The translations under genes were made by a program, and so were the position numbers. Below are positions 1-12,136 of a DNA stretch of 64,000 nucleotides, in pieces. Position 1 is the stretch's first letter. Every line of letters starts with the position of its first letter. This DNA comes from Dermatemys mawii (lineage: Eukaryota; Chordata; Testudines; Dermatemydidae). Where the stretch lies: positions 58,287,967 through 58,351,966 of the forward strand of contig ML677334.1 of NCBI GenBank assembly GCA_007922305.1. Direction: 5' to 3'. The notes beneath the pieces were generated by a model. The model searched no databases. It saw nothing but the letters and a program-made list of their open reading frames with translations, and was not told the origin of the DNA.

Positions 1-363
1 TTCATCACCCCCCTCTGACAAACAGAGGCTAGGGACACCATTCCTTACGCAGCCTAGCTAATAGCCATTAATGGACTTAACCTCCATGAATTTATCCAGT
101 TCTCTTTTAAACTCTGTTATACTCCTAGCCTTCACAGCCTCCTCAGGCAAGGAGTTCCACAGGTTGACTGTGCGCTGTATGAAGAAGAAGAACTTCCTTT
201 TATTTGTTTTAAAACTGCTGCCCACTAATTTCAATGGGTGGCCCCTAGTTCTTCTATTATGGGAACAAGTAAATAACTTTTCCTTATTCACTTTCTCCAC
301 ACCACTCATAATTTTATATATCTCTATCATATACCCCCTTAGTCTCCTCTTGTCCAAGCTAAA
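1..363 (-). mobile_element. CR1-type LINE, ORF2 C-terminus and start of 3' UTR
   Basis: The minus strand carries about 100 open codons (357 to 58) of the conserved C-terminal tail of CR1 reverse transcriptase ORF2. Readable blocks are RLRGYMIEIYKIM, RTRGHPLKL and VNLWNSLPEE, the usual order for this family. The bases below 58 are the start of the 3' UTR, and the window cuts the element there. A second copy of the same end lies at 38798-39246. Upstream ORF2 sequence is missing: the homology stops near 363, where a different LINE begins on the other strand. This is a dead 5'-truncated copy. Confidence 0.85.
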
Positions 364-365
364 AA

Positions 366-1402
366 GTCCTAGTCAAAAGTCTAATCAAGTCCTGCTGGAC
401 TTGATTAGAGAGCTGCATAATAGAACCCCTGCCCGTGTTCATCTGGGGAACCTGATGTCATTGCCTTTTAAATCAGTCTCTGGTGCCAGGCAGGGTTGAG
501 TTCTGGCCCCAGTAGTTTTTTGTTGGGCAATGGATTTCATAATGCAGATAAAGTCAGGTCCATAGGCATTGAAAGCAGTGATCTCTCGCTCACAGACCTT
601 GACTACGCTGATGACGTCATTCTTTTAGTACAGAGCCCTGACAGGTCTTGTGAGGCACTCCAGCATATGGAGGAAGAGTCAGCTAAAATTGGTCTCTGTG
701 TTTCACAATCATAGACAAAACTGGAAAAATCGAGGACCAGGTCCACTTGCGACTCCAATCTCTTTGAACGACGAAACTGTCAAATCAATTTCCAGCTTTT
801 GCTATCTGGGTTCTATACTTACCAGCTCCTCCAATTCTCACAAAGAGGTTCTCCATAGGACTGGCATCATAGCATCTGCCAGGGGCCGTTTACAACGGAT
901 ATGGAATCAAATCATCTTAGTAGAACAACCAAATTCAGGATTTATTCGAGGTGTATCCTTCCCCTACTGTTCTACGGCTGTGAAACATGAACGCTACACT
1001 GCGCAGACCAGACAAAGCTGGAGTCTTTCCACACAAAATGTCAACATCATAGAGTGGGCATAAGGTGGAATGACTATCTGTAATGCAGATGTTTATGGTC
1101 ACTCACATCAACAGACTCTTGGAGCCATTATCCGCAGTCAGCCCCTTACACTTTTCGGACACGTTGCAAGGATGTCACAAGACGGTCCAGCAAACGCTGT
1201 TCTCCAGGTGGCTTGTAACATCGGATATAGAAATCCACCATCTGAGGGGTGGAGCCAGCCCAAAGGCAGACGCCCTATTATATGGGTTCAAGTCTGTTCC
1301 AATGTTGGACTCTCAGGCCATCAAGCCTTTAGGGTTGCGCAGGAATGGACCAAATGGCCAAGGATCGCTACGGCCAACTGTCTGACTAAGCACTGAAAAA
1401 GA
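366..1402 (+). mobile_element. Decayed non-LTR retrotransposon, reverse transcriptase C-terminal half
   Basis: Broken frames on the plus strand give, in order: a fragment ending SGARQG followed by an in-frame TGA (near 497); the catalytic block LTDLDYADDVILL (near 590-630, with YADD the metal-binding site); the FCYLGSIL block (near 800-830); and a C-terminal block with LFGHVARM, PANAVLQVA and GW.QPKGRRP (near 1140-1290). This order is typical of LINE reverse transcriptases often mislabelled craniofacial development protein 2-like. I cannot name the clade. At least two frameshifts (near 525 and 715-770) and several stops make it a pseudogene. A short A-rich tail follows the final stop near 1396. 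The 5' half, including any endonuclease, is absent. Confidence 0.75.
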
Positions 1403-2902
1403 AGAAATTTCACTTTAAGCATTTCCACAAGGACTCATTTACTTTGGCTGCAGTGAGTCAAACAACTTCAAGTCAAAGCTTAAATATGTGGAATAAAAAC
1501 TGCTAAATAATTTTCCACTCAAGGACTCTGGATGATTCCAAATTGAACCTTCCTACTTTAGGCTATATGGAATTGGCAAGCCCACTAAAGTGATGAATGG
1601 TCCCTTTATTATTTGCAGTGCCTGCATACGCACATCTGACCTGGGGGCAATGAAGGAAACAGGAGTTTAACCATTTTACTTACATTTACAATTACTTACA
1701 TTTAGGAAAGTTCATTGAAGCAAGCTTGGAACTACCACTATGAATTTCACCAACACAAAATTCGCCCTGAAATACGGTACTATGCCCATGTAAATCAGTT
1801 TTACACAGTCCTAACATATTAAGTGACAATGGAATTTCAGATGAAGTTAGCCATGGAAGAGGCAGTTTGATAGCATTCCCATTAGATAAGGGGAAAAGCA
1901 AACTTCTGCCAAGAGAGGAGGTGGGAGCTGAAAATAGAAAGGAATAAGTTATCACTAAATTTTAAAAACTGCTCCTTTTGTTATTTATTCTTTTAAGACC
2001 CCAGCTTAGTTTAAGGTTTATGTCCACATCAAGTGTTCCTTAAATTTATGCTTTTGGTCTTTGATATCTACTGCTATCATTTTGTTCGAAGCATGTCTTT
2101 TGACCTTATTCCACTTTCTCATTCTGAAGTGGATTCCCCTTAAGCTGTACATAGTTTTCAAACTGAAAATGTTAGTAACTAGACTGTCTGCATACTTCTG
2201 GGAGGTCCATTTGTTACAGCTTCAAAGATGACAGAAATTAGCTGTGCAATGTTAATATACAGCAGATTATACAGCATCCAGGGGAAACCTATGACTGCAC
2301 AACGTTGCTTATTTTGATTTCAATGTTCTCTATTAAAGAAAGTGCAGGATGGTGCTTTAGCCATCACCGTTACACTAAAACACTAACTCAGCAAAAACAA
2401 CTCAGTTGACAGGAAGTCTGTCTGGGTATGGAAACCCCTTCTGAAAATAAAAATCTAGAGGGGACAGGTACAGAAGAAATAAAACAGAGGGGAAAAAAAT
2501 CCTTCCTCCTCTAATCTCTTTCAGCTATACTAAGCTTGGATGTCACACGGCGCAGTAGAACGCAAGAAATTTTCTGGTAGACGTGTTCTTTTTAATTTGA
2601 TCTGTCCTTTTAAATTTCAGCGAGGCAGAACAGCTTAGAGAACTGCACATTCACCGATCTAAAGAGTCATCTGAAACCATCACTCAAATAAATAAGCTAC
2701 GGGTGGAATTGTAATAGCCTGATTTTTGACTTTGTGCTAGTATACAGTCAGACTGTACAAATCCAGTTACACAAACATACTATTGCCCTGAGTCTCAAAG
2801 TTCCCTAATTTTTTGAATGCAGACAGCCACCCTTTTTATAAATTTTAAAAAGGCTTGCACCCTTCCTTGCAAGTCTAGCTTTTCAGTAGTAAATTTCTCT
2901 TC
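1403..2902. other. Intronic sequence, no gene recognised
   Basis: AT-rich single-copy-looking DNA. The only notable item is a short splice-like open stretch on the plus strand at 2621-2702, described under findings. No other feature seen. Confidence 0.5.
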
Positions 2903-2910
2903 TCATATAC

Positions 2911-3312
2911 CAGGGTGGCCAAACTGTAGCTCACAAGCTGCTAGTGACTCTTTCACAGTTAAAGTGCAGCTTGCAAACCCCACCCCTCACACATACACAC
3001 TGTCCTCCCTTTATCTACCAGATCTGGGGGGTGGGGACCTCAGGGCTTCTGCCCATAGGGAGAAGGGTCTCGGGGCTTCAACACTGCTGGGCGCATCGCT
3101 GGGGCTTGGGCTGAAGCCCTGAGCCCCAGCAAGCATGCCTCACGGAGCTGGAGCTCAAAGTCCCAGCAGCCACCTCCCGTGGGGCTGAAGCCCCAAGACT
3201 CTCCTTCCAACAGGGCTGAAGCCCTCAGCCAACTGTCAGGCATATCCCAGCTCTTGAATGTCTGAAGATTGTTGTATGCACCTCAGAGGGTCAGTAAGTT
3301 TGGAAACCCCTG
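2911..3312. mobile_element. Non-autonomous hAT-like element
   Basis: The ends are inverted relatives: CAGGGTGGCCAAACTG on the left and AGTTTGGAAACCCCTG on the right. They are flanked by an 8-bp target duplication with one mismatch, TCATATAC (2903-2910) and TCATACAC (3313-3320). Eight-base duplications and CAGRGGT-type ends are the signature of hAT transposons. The inside is GC-rich, with repeated GGGCTGAAGCCC-like pieces and no transposase. The open frames inside are by-products of this composition. Confidence 0.8.
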
Positions 3313-3320
3313 TCATACAC

Positions 3321-4285
3321 AGAAGTGACAATTGTTTTTATCCCAGAGATGTTACCATTGATTTAGAAAGGTTTATGAAGGACTCACTAGAAACCGCAAT
3401 GAATGTAAAACATGGTACAAAATGAATTGTAAAATTTTGAATTGATACTGCTGCAATAGATTTAACTAGATTTCAAAAAGGGACAGGTGCCTGCTTGAGG
3501 TAGAGGAAAGGAATTAACTTTTTGGACCTTAGCACGTAGGAAGAGTACAAGGAAACTTTAAAAATATGAAGTTTTAAATAGAAAAGTTCATAATTATTTT
3601 AAATGTCCTCTTCCCCCCACCCCTTGCAAGTTCCTACACTCCTACAGATTTTGAGTAATATAGCTGGGGGCACACACTTTGAACAAACAGCACAAAGTAA
3701 GTGCATGTGAACTTTTTGTAATTCCTGTGGGCAGGAGGTTAAATAGTCAATTCAGGAATCCGTTGCCTAAAAGTATGAGGCTTAATATCTTTACCCTTCA
3801 CCTCCAAAGATTTGCTTAAAGCTGTGTCACATGACTTAAATTCCTCTGAATAAGTAAATTAATATAGGAAATTGAGAAACAAGGAAACTTCTGATGAACA
3901 TCCTCCTTTAAAAGGTGTTGGACAAACATCCTTTTTCTCCAGGATAAGAGCTGCAAGAAGTAAAAGGAATATATAGAAATTTACAAAAATAAAAATAGAA
4001 GTTATACTAGAAAGGACAGAAGTGAACCAAAAAACCTAAGAACTACAAAACATGGCATGACAATGGTGTCTCCATTTTATTGCATATATTTTCCCTGCCT
4101 TATACATTTGTGGCAGTTGCTTTATGCCTTGCCAGATCTTTTTTCTTCTTTTCCTCCACAGGAAGAAAGAAAGAAGTCTACAAATTGATTTCTCAAAAAT
4201 CATTTACACTTCTTCATGCAGGTCTGATTCAGTAGCCCAATTCCTCTGTTCTTTATGTAAAGCACCACACTTATAAACAGAGTCC
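3321..4285. other. Intronic sequence, nothing recognised
   Basis: AT-rich sequence with no repeat ends, splice-flanked ORF or RNA gene that I can support. Confidence 0.5.
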
Positions 4286-4572
4286 ATCTTTAGACTACAT
4301 CTACAGTAGGAGCACTTTACCAGTATATTATAATCAGCAATAAGTTCCTAGCATGCATGCAGCTATGCCAGCAAAGCTGTGCTTTTTTACTAGTATAGAT
4401 AGTAAACCTCCCTGCCATCCAAAACAAATTATGCCAGTAAAAGCACAGTGTTGCCAGTATAACGGTGTCCACACTAGGGACTTTTGCAAGCACATCTACA
4501 ATCAGTCAGAGATCATCCATTACTGACACAGCTATGCCAACAGAAGTCTGTAGTATAGACCTGGCCTTAGAA
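4286..4572. mobile_element. MITE-like element with GACTACATCTACA / TGTAGTATAGACC ends
   Basis: The left end (GACTACATCTACAGTAGG) and right end (CTGTAGTATAGACCTGGCC) are partly inverted relatives of the TCTACACT motif that borders several short elements here (21391, 32619, 36324, 63775). The interior has scattered self-complementary pieces such as TATGCCAG and GCCAGTATAACGG. No coding capacity. Superfamily uncertain, and no clear target duplication. Confidence 0.5.
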
Positions 4573-5190
4573 AACCTCCCATTTTTTATGTATACCTTAA
4601 AATATTTCCAAGTACAATTCTATTCCACCTTCTTCTGGAAGGCCAAATCTATTAAAACAGATTTGTCAGTCCATTGAGTGTTTAAGACCAGTTTAATTCT
4701 ATAATCATAATGTACAATATTTCACAACTACATTTAAAGCAATCATTTATAGAAAATTTTTTGCACCTTTCAAACACAGCAAATACCATTAAATCTTTAT
4801 TCAAAATGAAATATTTTATCTTACACCAGACCAGCAGAAGGGAATAGATTTTGTTCTCAAGAAGCATTATTCATGATCTTCTTTTATTATTTGGTTTTGG
4901 AGAAAAAACACAAAAAAGCACAAGGAAATGTGGTTTTGTAACTAGAGTACAATCTTCCAATTTTTTCTTTTGTGCTCCCTTTTCTCAGTTACGATATGGA
5001 AGTTATCTGATGTTGACAGAGAATTTACTCCACAGTTTTACAAAAGTGCAGTGTTATCCATAAGTAAGCATCAAGAATTGCAAGAACAATATTTTACTGA
5101 AATTCAACAATTATCTTAACAACAGTTCTGACTGGTAACAGGATATAAAAACAGGAATGCTTTGAAAGTTATAAACATTTATGACACGCA

Positions 5191-5388
5191 ACGTGGGTGA
5201 GGCAATCTCTTTCATTGGACCGTCTCTTGGTGAGACACACAAGCATCCAAGTTTACGCACTGCTCTGAAGAGCTGTGCGTAAGCATGTCTCTCTCACCAA
5301 GAGACGCTGGTCCAGTGAATGATATTACCTCACCCACCTTGTCTCTCTAATATCCTGGGACTGACATGGCTACAACACCACTGCATAA
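5191..5388. mobile_element. Penelope-like element terminal repeats as a hairpin (family 1)
   Basis: Two inverted arms, 5191-5260 and 5275-5339, share GGTGAGG...CATTGGACC...GTCTCTTGGTGAGA and are separated by only about 14 bases. The outward sequence after 5340 (TCTCTCTAATATCCTGGGA, then TGGCTACAACACCACTGCA) is the usual outer end of the same Penelope family seen at 17876-18451. It is best read as a copy that has lost its whole coding interior, leaving two terminal repeats (pseudo-LTRs) face to face. Confidence 0.7.
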
Positions 5389-7060
5389 ATATTTATAGCT
5401 GACAAGTTTATATTCTTTTAAACCAAGTGATTTTTTTAAAAAAACATATTTCTTCCGGAAGCATCTGGCTCATCTTGGACAGCTTTTTTTTTTTTTTTTT
5501 TTTAAAGCCTGGGTAGGTTCTAAGAAGTGACGAAAGGAGGGAGACAATATATGGGAAAACAAACAGATAAGACACCTACTTACTGGAATAGGTGCATTGT
5601 GAATGTTGGTCGCTGACTGCCTTTATATTAATATAGTCAGAAACTCTCTCGAGAAACATCTTTATATACAGTACTTATCTTTCACTAAGTGTCCAGTAGA
5701 TCAGTAGGGAGGGAATGCATATAATTACTGGTAATTACATGAACTAGATTTTTTGGTCCTGGTTTTATATAGATGTACTCTAGTGAGCAAGAACATTATT
5801 AGAGGATCAACCATTTTCCACACTAAAGCTTTAGCTCAGATCTGTTGGAATACACTAGAATAAAATGACTAAATTAGAATAAATGATTCTTTCATGTGAT
5901 TAGAATAAAATGACTAAATTAAATCCTTGCATGTGTGCCTCATTTAATCCAGACTCAACAGATGGTGAATGTGTGCAGTATTCGTTCAAGTGCCCAAATC
6001 AATCTCTGAATGATTCTTTTGCTGGTGGCTGGTACACAGATACTTTAGAGTGGGCTACAGCAAACCAAAATCCTTTTAATCCTACTTCATTCTTATTTCA
6101 ATTAACTTACACCTGGCAAGACTGGTTTACACTACAGTTTAATTATTAGACCTTCAGCTTGTGACCCTCTACCCCCGAAAGAAGACTCTTTATGGTAAAA
6201 CTGGTGAAGATTAAAAGTTAGAAGGGTATATCCAGTTAGATGGTTAAGTGACACTATAGTTCAGTGATACTGAAATGCACTTATTTTTATATGAGCAGAT
6301 TGAGTACACAGTATCAGCACAAAGGTTCATCCCTTTAAACACAGTCACAGTTGTTTCCTGCTGATGCAGGAATCCAACCAAAACAAGGAAACTGGTGGAT
6401 ACTAAAGGATCATGTTGCATATTCTTATACAGCCAAAGGATTGCAGCCACCTATTCATCTCCCAATGCCTTTGTAAAAGTAATCTGGTAAGTAAGAGTTG
6501 TATCCCCATCCCGAGTTGCATCTATATGGAAGTAACACTGGTGCAGAGTGGGGTCAAATGAGGCCCATCCCCACATTACCTTGTCACTGGTTATTGAAGT
6601 TAAGAAGTCACAAGACAAACTAAATAGCAGTTTTACAGTGTAAAAGCTTATTCAGTGTTAAAACTAGAATTAGAGGGTTGCTTCATAGGCCAACCACACT
6701 GCATGCACCGGGGGGCTCCTTGCATTCCTCCATTCACCCCGCTTCCCCCCACAGCTCCCTGTGTGCCGCCCTCCCAGCCCTCTCTATTAAAGGGACTTTC
6801 TGAAGACCCCCCCACACTCACACACACCTTTCCTCATGCCAGGGTCTCTGTGGGTCCCCCATTCCGCCCATAACATTGGCTTTGTGTGACCCTTCATTCC
6901 CCGCTTTCCCACCACAGCAAGTGCTCTGGATTTCCTTCATTCCTGCCCTTCCATGCCAGGTCCCTCACTTCCCCTCATGCCAGGAACTCTGTGCCCACTC
7001 CCAACATTTTTCAGAAACTGCTGGGAGGCTGGGCAGAGTTGAGATGGGGGTACTGTTTTG
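5389..7060. other. Intronic sequence with a C/T-rich patch
   Basis: A 20-base poly-T lies at 5484-5503. A C/T-rich stretch at about 6690-7010 gives short proline-rich open frames that I regard as composition artefacts. No other feature recognised. Confidence 0.5.
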
Positions 7061-7064
7061 TGGA

Positions 7065-7180
7065 AAGAGTTCAGGGGAGCAAAACACAATAACAGAAACT
7101 GCAAAAATATCAGAAGTGCTCAATGCCCTTTTTGTTTCAGGTTTCACCAAAAAGCTTAGTGACAGACACCTAATATAGGG
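7065..7180 (+). mobile_element. Possible LINE ORF2 scrap
   Basis: One frame reads ISEVLNALFVSGFTKKLSD, which resembles the VLNxFFxSVFT block found between the endonuclease and reverse transcriptase domains of CR1-like ORF2. It lies just upstream of a CR1 3' end on the same strand (7255-7682), so both may be remains of one internally deleted copy. The match is short and could be chance. Confidence 0.35.
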
Positions 7181-7254
7181 AATGCCAGTGAAACTGTGGT
7201 AGGATCTGAGGCTAAAATAGGGGAAAGCAATCACCTGGTTCTGGGCATTACAAA

Positions 7255-7682
7255 AAATGATTAAAAGGTCTAGAAAACATGACCTATGAGGGAAGATTGA
7301 AAAAGTTAGGTTTGTTTAGTCTGGAGAAGAGAAAACTGAGGGGGAACATAATAGTTTTCAAATGCATAAAATGTTACTACGCAGAGGGGAAAAAATTGTT
7401 CTCCTTAACTTCTGAGGCTAGAACAAGAAACAATGGGCTTATAATTGAAGCAAGAGAGGTTTAGGTTGAACATCAGGAAAAACTTCCTGACTGTCAGTGC
7501 AGTTAAACACTGTAACAAACTGCTTAGGGAAGTTCTTGAATCTTCATCATTGGACGTCTTAAAGAACACATTAGACAAACATCTGTCAGGAATGGCCTAG
7601 TTATTACTTAGTACTGCCTTGACTGCAGGGGACTGGATTTGGCCTACTGAGGTCCCTTCCAGTGCTATGATTCTATGGGTCC
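7255..7682 (+). mobile_element. CR1 LINE 3' end
   Basis: The plus strand encodes the CR1 ORF2 tail: MTYEGRLKKLGLFSLEKRKL, then RTRNNGLIIEA. A frameshift near 7462 moves the rest (NIRKNFLTV and a leucine-rich tail) to another frame. The 3' end reads GGTCCCTTCCAGTGCTATGATTCTATGG, split here as GGTCCCTTCCAGTG and ATTCTATG, the typical CR1 terminus. 5'-truncated and non-functional. Confidence 0.85.
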
Positions 7683-8754
7683 CATCTATTGGTTCTTTGA
7701 TCTATAAACAATTAGAGGTGGTTGAAACTGCCGGGTCTGCTACCCAGGCAGGGATCATGCAAGGATCTCCATCTGTCCACCATTTCCCTTGTCCCAGCTT
7801 CCAAATATCACCAAATCAACAGAGTTCTTCCCACTGATGCCTACCACATTTCCCAAAATTTTGGAATTGATTGGATACAATGTTCAAAACTTAATGCGTT
7901 ACAGACCAGCTCCATCAAATTGAATGTAAAACCTCAGTTGGTCAGTCAATAAGGGAGGAACAATTCACACTTAACAAAAAGACATTCAAATTAACTTATA
8001 CAAAAGATGTTTACAAGTCTTTAGCTAAGGATATCTGTATATGAATGCATTACCAGACTCCAACTCTTGGATTGTATGGGATGTTCTCTAGATATCAGTG
8101 AAAATAATCTGATTAACTCCCAGTGTTCTTCCATTCTCTCTCTCTTAAATAGGGCTAGAAAGGGGATGCTTCAGTTTTAAAATACAAACTTTTAAACACG
8201 CTATCCAGGTTCCCCCAGTTTTTCCTAAGCACTCCCTTCATCTCCCAAGAAGGCTAAGCCACCTATACTCTCAAGGACCACTGTGTGACATAATACCCTA
8301 ATTTGTATTCTGTACTATGCAAAGTGCATGTCAAAACATACCCTAGATCGCCTTTCTGAAAAGTCTTTTAGTTTTAGCTCCTCTAAGGAGAATTATAACA
8401 ATAATACTCCATTATTAACAGCAGTTTTACATTAACTCCACTCATCAGTTGTGAACAGGCCAGGAAATGGAGGTCAGTCATCACCTCAAAGTCTCAGACA
8501 CACATGTAAATTAAAATTAGGAGAAGAGAGTGTTTGCTGCTGTGTGGGGACTGCAGAAACTGCAATCTCCACCTCCTCCTCAAAAGGTACACATCATGTC
8601 TCCTAAAAGTAATTTCCTGATAATGTATACCATGAGGCATTCTCCTCAGGTTCAGTTCACCTGCATGGAGCACTGGCCTCAGAACAAGAGCTGATACCCC
8701 TGTGTGCACCACAAGCTTTCAATTTTAATTCAGATTGAAGGGCACTGGGGAAGT
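7683..8754. other. Intronic sequence, nothing recognised
   Basis: No repeat ends or coding signals that I can support. Confidence 0.45.
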
Positions 8755-9525
8755 TATGGGGCTGTTTGAAGGCCAGAAAAGGGGGTTCAGGAAAGATCTC
8801 TTTCAATTATGGGGTTTAATTGTTTGTTGATACCCCACATGGGTTCCAATATGGGTTGGTAGGTGACAACTAGAGGTGTGTAGTTGGTGGATATTTTTCC
8901 CCTCTGTTGAAGCAGGTTGTCTTGGGATATTTGTGTGGCCTATTCCTCAATATGATCTACTTCTCTGATGGAATGTCCTTGTTTGGTGAAGGTGGTTTTA
9001 AGTGTGTTAAGGTGTGTCTCTCTCACACATGAAAGAAAGCTTTCTCAAACCTCCTCTTTTGGCCTTCAAACAAACCATCCCCAAGCTCATCATCAGAAGC
9101 AAGCTGCCACACACCAGGACATACCACCTCAAAGGAGCATCAGAGCCTGCCTAACATGTAAAACCTGCAGACATATCTCCACAGATACAGTGTTCAACAC
9201 TCCCCACAACACAGCTTTCAAGATCCCTGGGTGCTACATAGTCTTGTCATAACATGTGGTGTGCCTCATTTAGTGCATTAAATGCCCCAATAACCATCAC
9301 GGTGCTCTCAAATAAACTAACCCTGAAAAATGACAAAAGACAAACATCCTACCACCTAAGAGCGAACACTTTTCACAAAGTGATCATTCCATATCTCATC
9401 TATCAGTTCTCATCCTCAAAAGAAACCTGCACAACTCCTTCAAAAGACCACGCTGGAAGTTAAACTCATGGTTTCCAGTGGAGACACTAGCTTTATGGTT
9501 TATTACAACAATTTGTAACCTATGA
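8755..9525. mobile_element. Penelope-like element (family 1): two fragments in opposite orientation
   Basis: 8755-9015 reads as Penelope coding sequence on the minus strand (region joining reverse transcriptase and endonuclease). 9035-9525 reads on the plus strand from the same join region into the C-terminal GIY-YIG endonuclease part, including VGEHF-like and WELK-like blocks broken by stops. The same short segment occurs in both directions: GTTTGAAGGCC (about 8764) and GGCCTTCAAAC (about 9063). The locus is therefore an inverted partial duplication of one element, not a single copy. Heavily mutated, with no usable frame. Confidence 0.7.
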
Positions 9526-9530
9526 CTGCA

Positions 9531-9778
9531 GAGTTCAGGCCCTCTGGGTTTTGTATTTTTCTCATATCATAGTGGATGACTATGGGCTCTACAGTTGGAG
9601 CTGGAGATGTAATTTCCAGTGCAGGGAGACATAGGTGCACTAACTTCCATCAGCTAGCACACTAAAAACAGCAGCTTAGTTACTGCAGCACAAGCAGTGG
9701 GACGAGGTAGCTCTAACTTTAGAGCCCATAGGCACAACTACAGCATGAGAAAAAATACAGAACCCAGAGGGCCTGAAC
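9531..9778. mobile_element. Fold-back MITE with about 70-bp inverted arms
   Basis: The left arm (9531-9603) starts GTTCAGGCCCTCTGGGTT and the right arm (9708-9778) ends with its complement AACCCAGAGGGCCTGAAC. The arms stay matched for about 70 bases with a few differences around a 100-base loop. No coding capacity. The right arm borders directly on unique sequence, and I see no clear target duplication. Confidence 0.7.
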
Positions 9779-12128
9779 ACAGGTCTTGGTTAGTAGGTAA
9801 GTTAAGGAGGAAATGATTTTAGAACTATAATTTACTGGTAAATTTATTAATCATTTGAGCTTTTAGTTTTTGCATTTTAAATAAAGTTTAGTTCACCCTA
9901 ACGAAAAAGCCCACAGACACGAAGAGCCCTAAAAACAATCAGGTTGCCAGAGAGCCTGGGAGAAGCTAAGACATTTAATAGTTGAGATACTGTCCTACAT
10001 CCGACATGCCAGTATTTTCTTTTCTCACAATTACATATGGTCACTCTCAAAATTAGGATTTTTGAGCTTTTGTTGGATTGTATCAAAAAGTCTCAAATAA
10101 ACTTGTAGTTCACACAACAAACAGAACTGTTGTGGAAAGAACAACGATGGTGCAACTCAGGTCTTCTGTTTGTTTTGATTGAATAATGGGTTGGCAACAA
10201 TCGTTTTACTGGAAAGAATTAACATTTACTTGTCTCAAATATATTTTTAATTACTGAGGTGTAATCTACAGCTTTTATCTCATATACACTTTTATTTATC
10301 TACCATGTTTCTTCTAAACCTTTCACACAAAACTCCCTTTCTGAAGAGGATGCACCGAAAGGAATTCCAAGGGAAAAGTGAGCACTGAATGATGCTATAC
10401 AGCTCCCTGTTAGCACCAATAGAATTGAGATTGTCTGATTAACCAAAGATGCTTTTCCTTAGTAGGGAAGAAAGACCATCCACTAGGAAGCAGGGTGTCC
10501 AAATTAATAGGATTCTACTGTCTACACCAAACAAAGCAATCACATTAACTACAGAGAAGATAGTGCCACGGAGTATTAAGAATGTAATCCTTTAAGACAT
10601 TGGTTCTCAAACTGCTCTATAGGGTGGGAACGTAATCTTGAGATACCGTCTTGTGGATCAGCTGCTCATTCACAACCACTTAATATCCTTATCGTAGCAA
10701 CAGCAATTACTGAAATGGAACAAACACACATTTTTAGCTACTTCTACTGTATTCAGCAGCTGGAAACAAGGAACATAGCCAGTTCCATGTCACCAGCCAG
10801 CTAGCTCTCCACAGAACACTAACAAGTGGTCCACAGGCCAACGTTTGCTTTAAAACTAAATATCTCTAGGAATTAGTTAGCTAGACAAGTTTTAAAAAAG
10901 AACCACACACCAGTGGATGAAATGAGTCTAAACCCCTCAACTCCACATAAGCACAATTAATGTATCCAGCTATCCTGCTTGGCCTGACATCGTGGAAGGC
11001 GGCCAGAGGTTACAGACATGTTACAGGAAAGGAAGCTACAGAAGGAGCTACTGTATTTGCTTAATAAATCTACTGCACAGACTACTGTCAGTGGATTTTG
11101 TTCCAAGAAACTGTACAAACAAAACAGTCTTTTGCAGACTGGAGGAGGAAGAGGAGGAGGGGGAAAAAAGATGTGATCTTATGATCTTTAAAGTTGAACA
11201 ACTGAAATATTCATTGACTGTCTGTGGAGCTCGTGGAGATCCTCTGAAGTTCTCTGACAGAACTGAATTTTACAAACCTAGATAAAGTACATTAAGTGAT
11301 ATTAAAAAATTAATGTTCACTTAAAACTTGGTAAGGTACGTAGTTTTCTGTAATACACAGAATAAAACTGATCCCATTTTTTGGTTAAATCGAACCTATC
11401 TTTTTGGAAAGTTTTCCACCTTCAGTAATTACCCTTCGAGTACAATTTTTCTAATGGAAATTACACTTTCCGTTGATGGAAGTCAAATTTTAAAAAATGA
11501 CACTTTTATAAGTATCAGGAAAAGATTACCATTATATTAGCTAAAATATAAGAAAAATTAAGTTTAACATGAGGTTTATCAAACATTCTTCAATAGCTTT
11601 TGGTCTACTTCATCTTGCATGCTCAAATTACATTCCCACTGCATATAACGTAAAACACTTTATTCAGGGAGACTTACAATTTCCCTCCATCCCCACAATC
11701 AAGTGCATTAACAGTGTGAATCTCAAGGTGCTTAAAGATTGTATGAATACTAACAGAAGTTTTTCTTCCTTCAGCTTCAAATAAAACACTACTGGGAGAT
11801 AAAGGCAGTAATTTCCAGTTTTATGAATACAGATGAAGCCAAAGAGTAATTAGTTTTTTTTCCCTACACTCAAGGTAAATTGTCTTTAGGTTCAATTTAA
11901 TTTAATTAATATTCCCAACAAGCAGTATTACTACATGTAAGGGAGGGTGTATGCTGATATCATAGAAATAGAAAGCATCCACCTTACACACACAAAAATA
12001 TAAATGGGCTAAATATTAATTGGTCTCCCAAAAAAAGAGTCTTTAGAAGAAAAACTTTACACAGAATACTCGGTACACTTAGTGGGTGGCAAAATTCAGG
12101 GCACATGCCAATTATTAAGGGAGGCTTA
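9779..12128. other. Intronic sequence with one possible hAT remnant
   Basis: 10603-10845 starts with TTGGTTCTCAAACTG, a common hAT end, and later holds TGGTCCACAGGCC, but no matching right end or duplication is visible. It is at best a one-ended remnant. The rest is AT-rich with no recognised feature. Confidence 0.4.
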
Positions 12129-12136
12129 TTTTAGAC

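Noticed and set aside
6655..6873. Proline-rich short open frame
   Set aside because: C/T-rich low-complexity DNA; no start context or homology.
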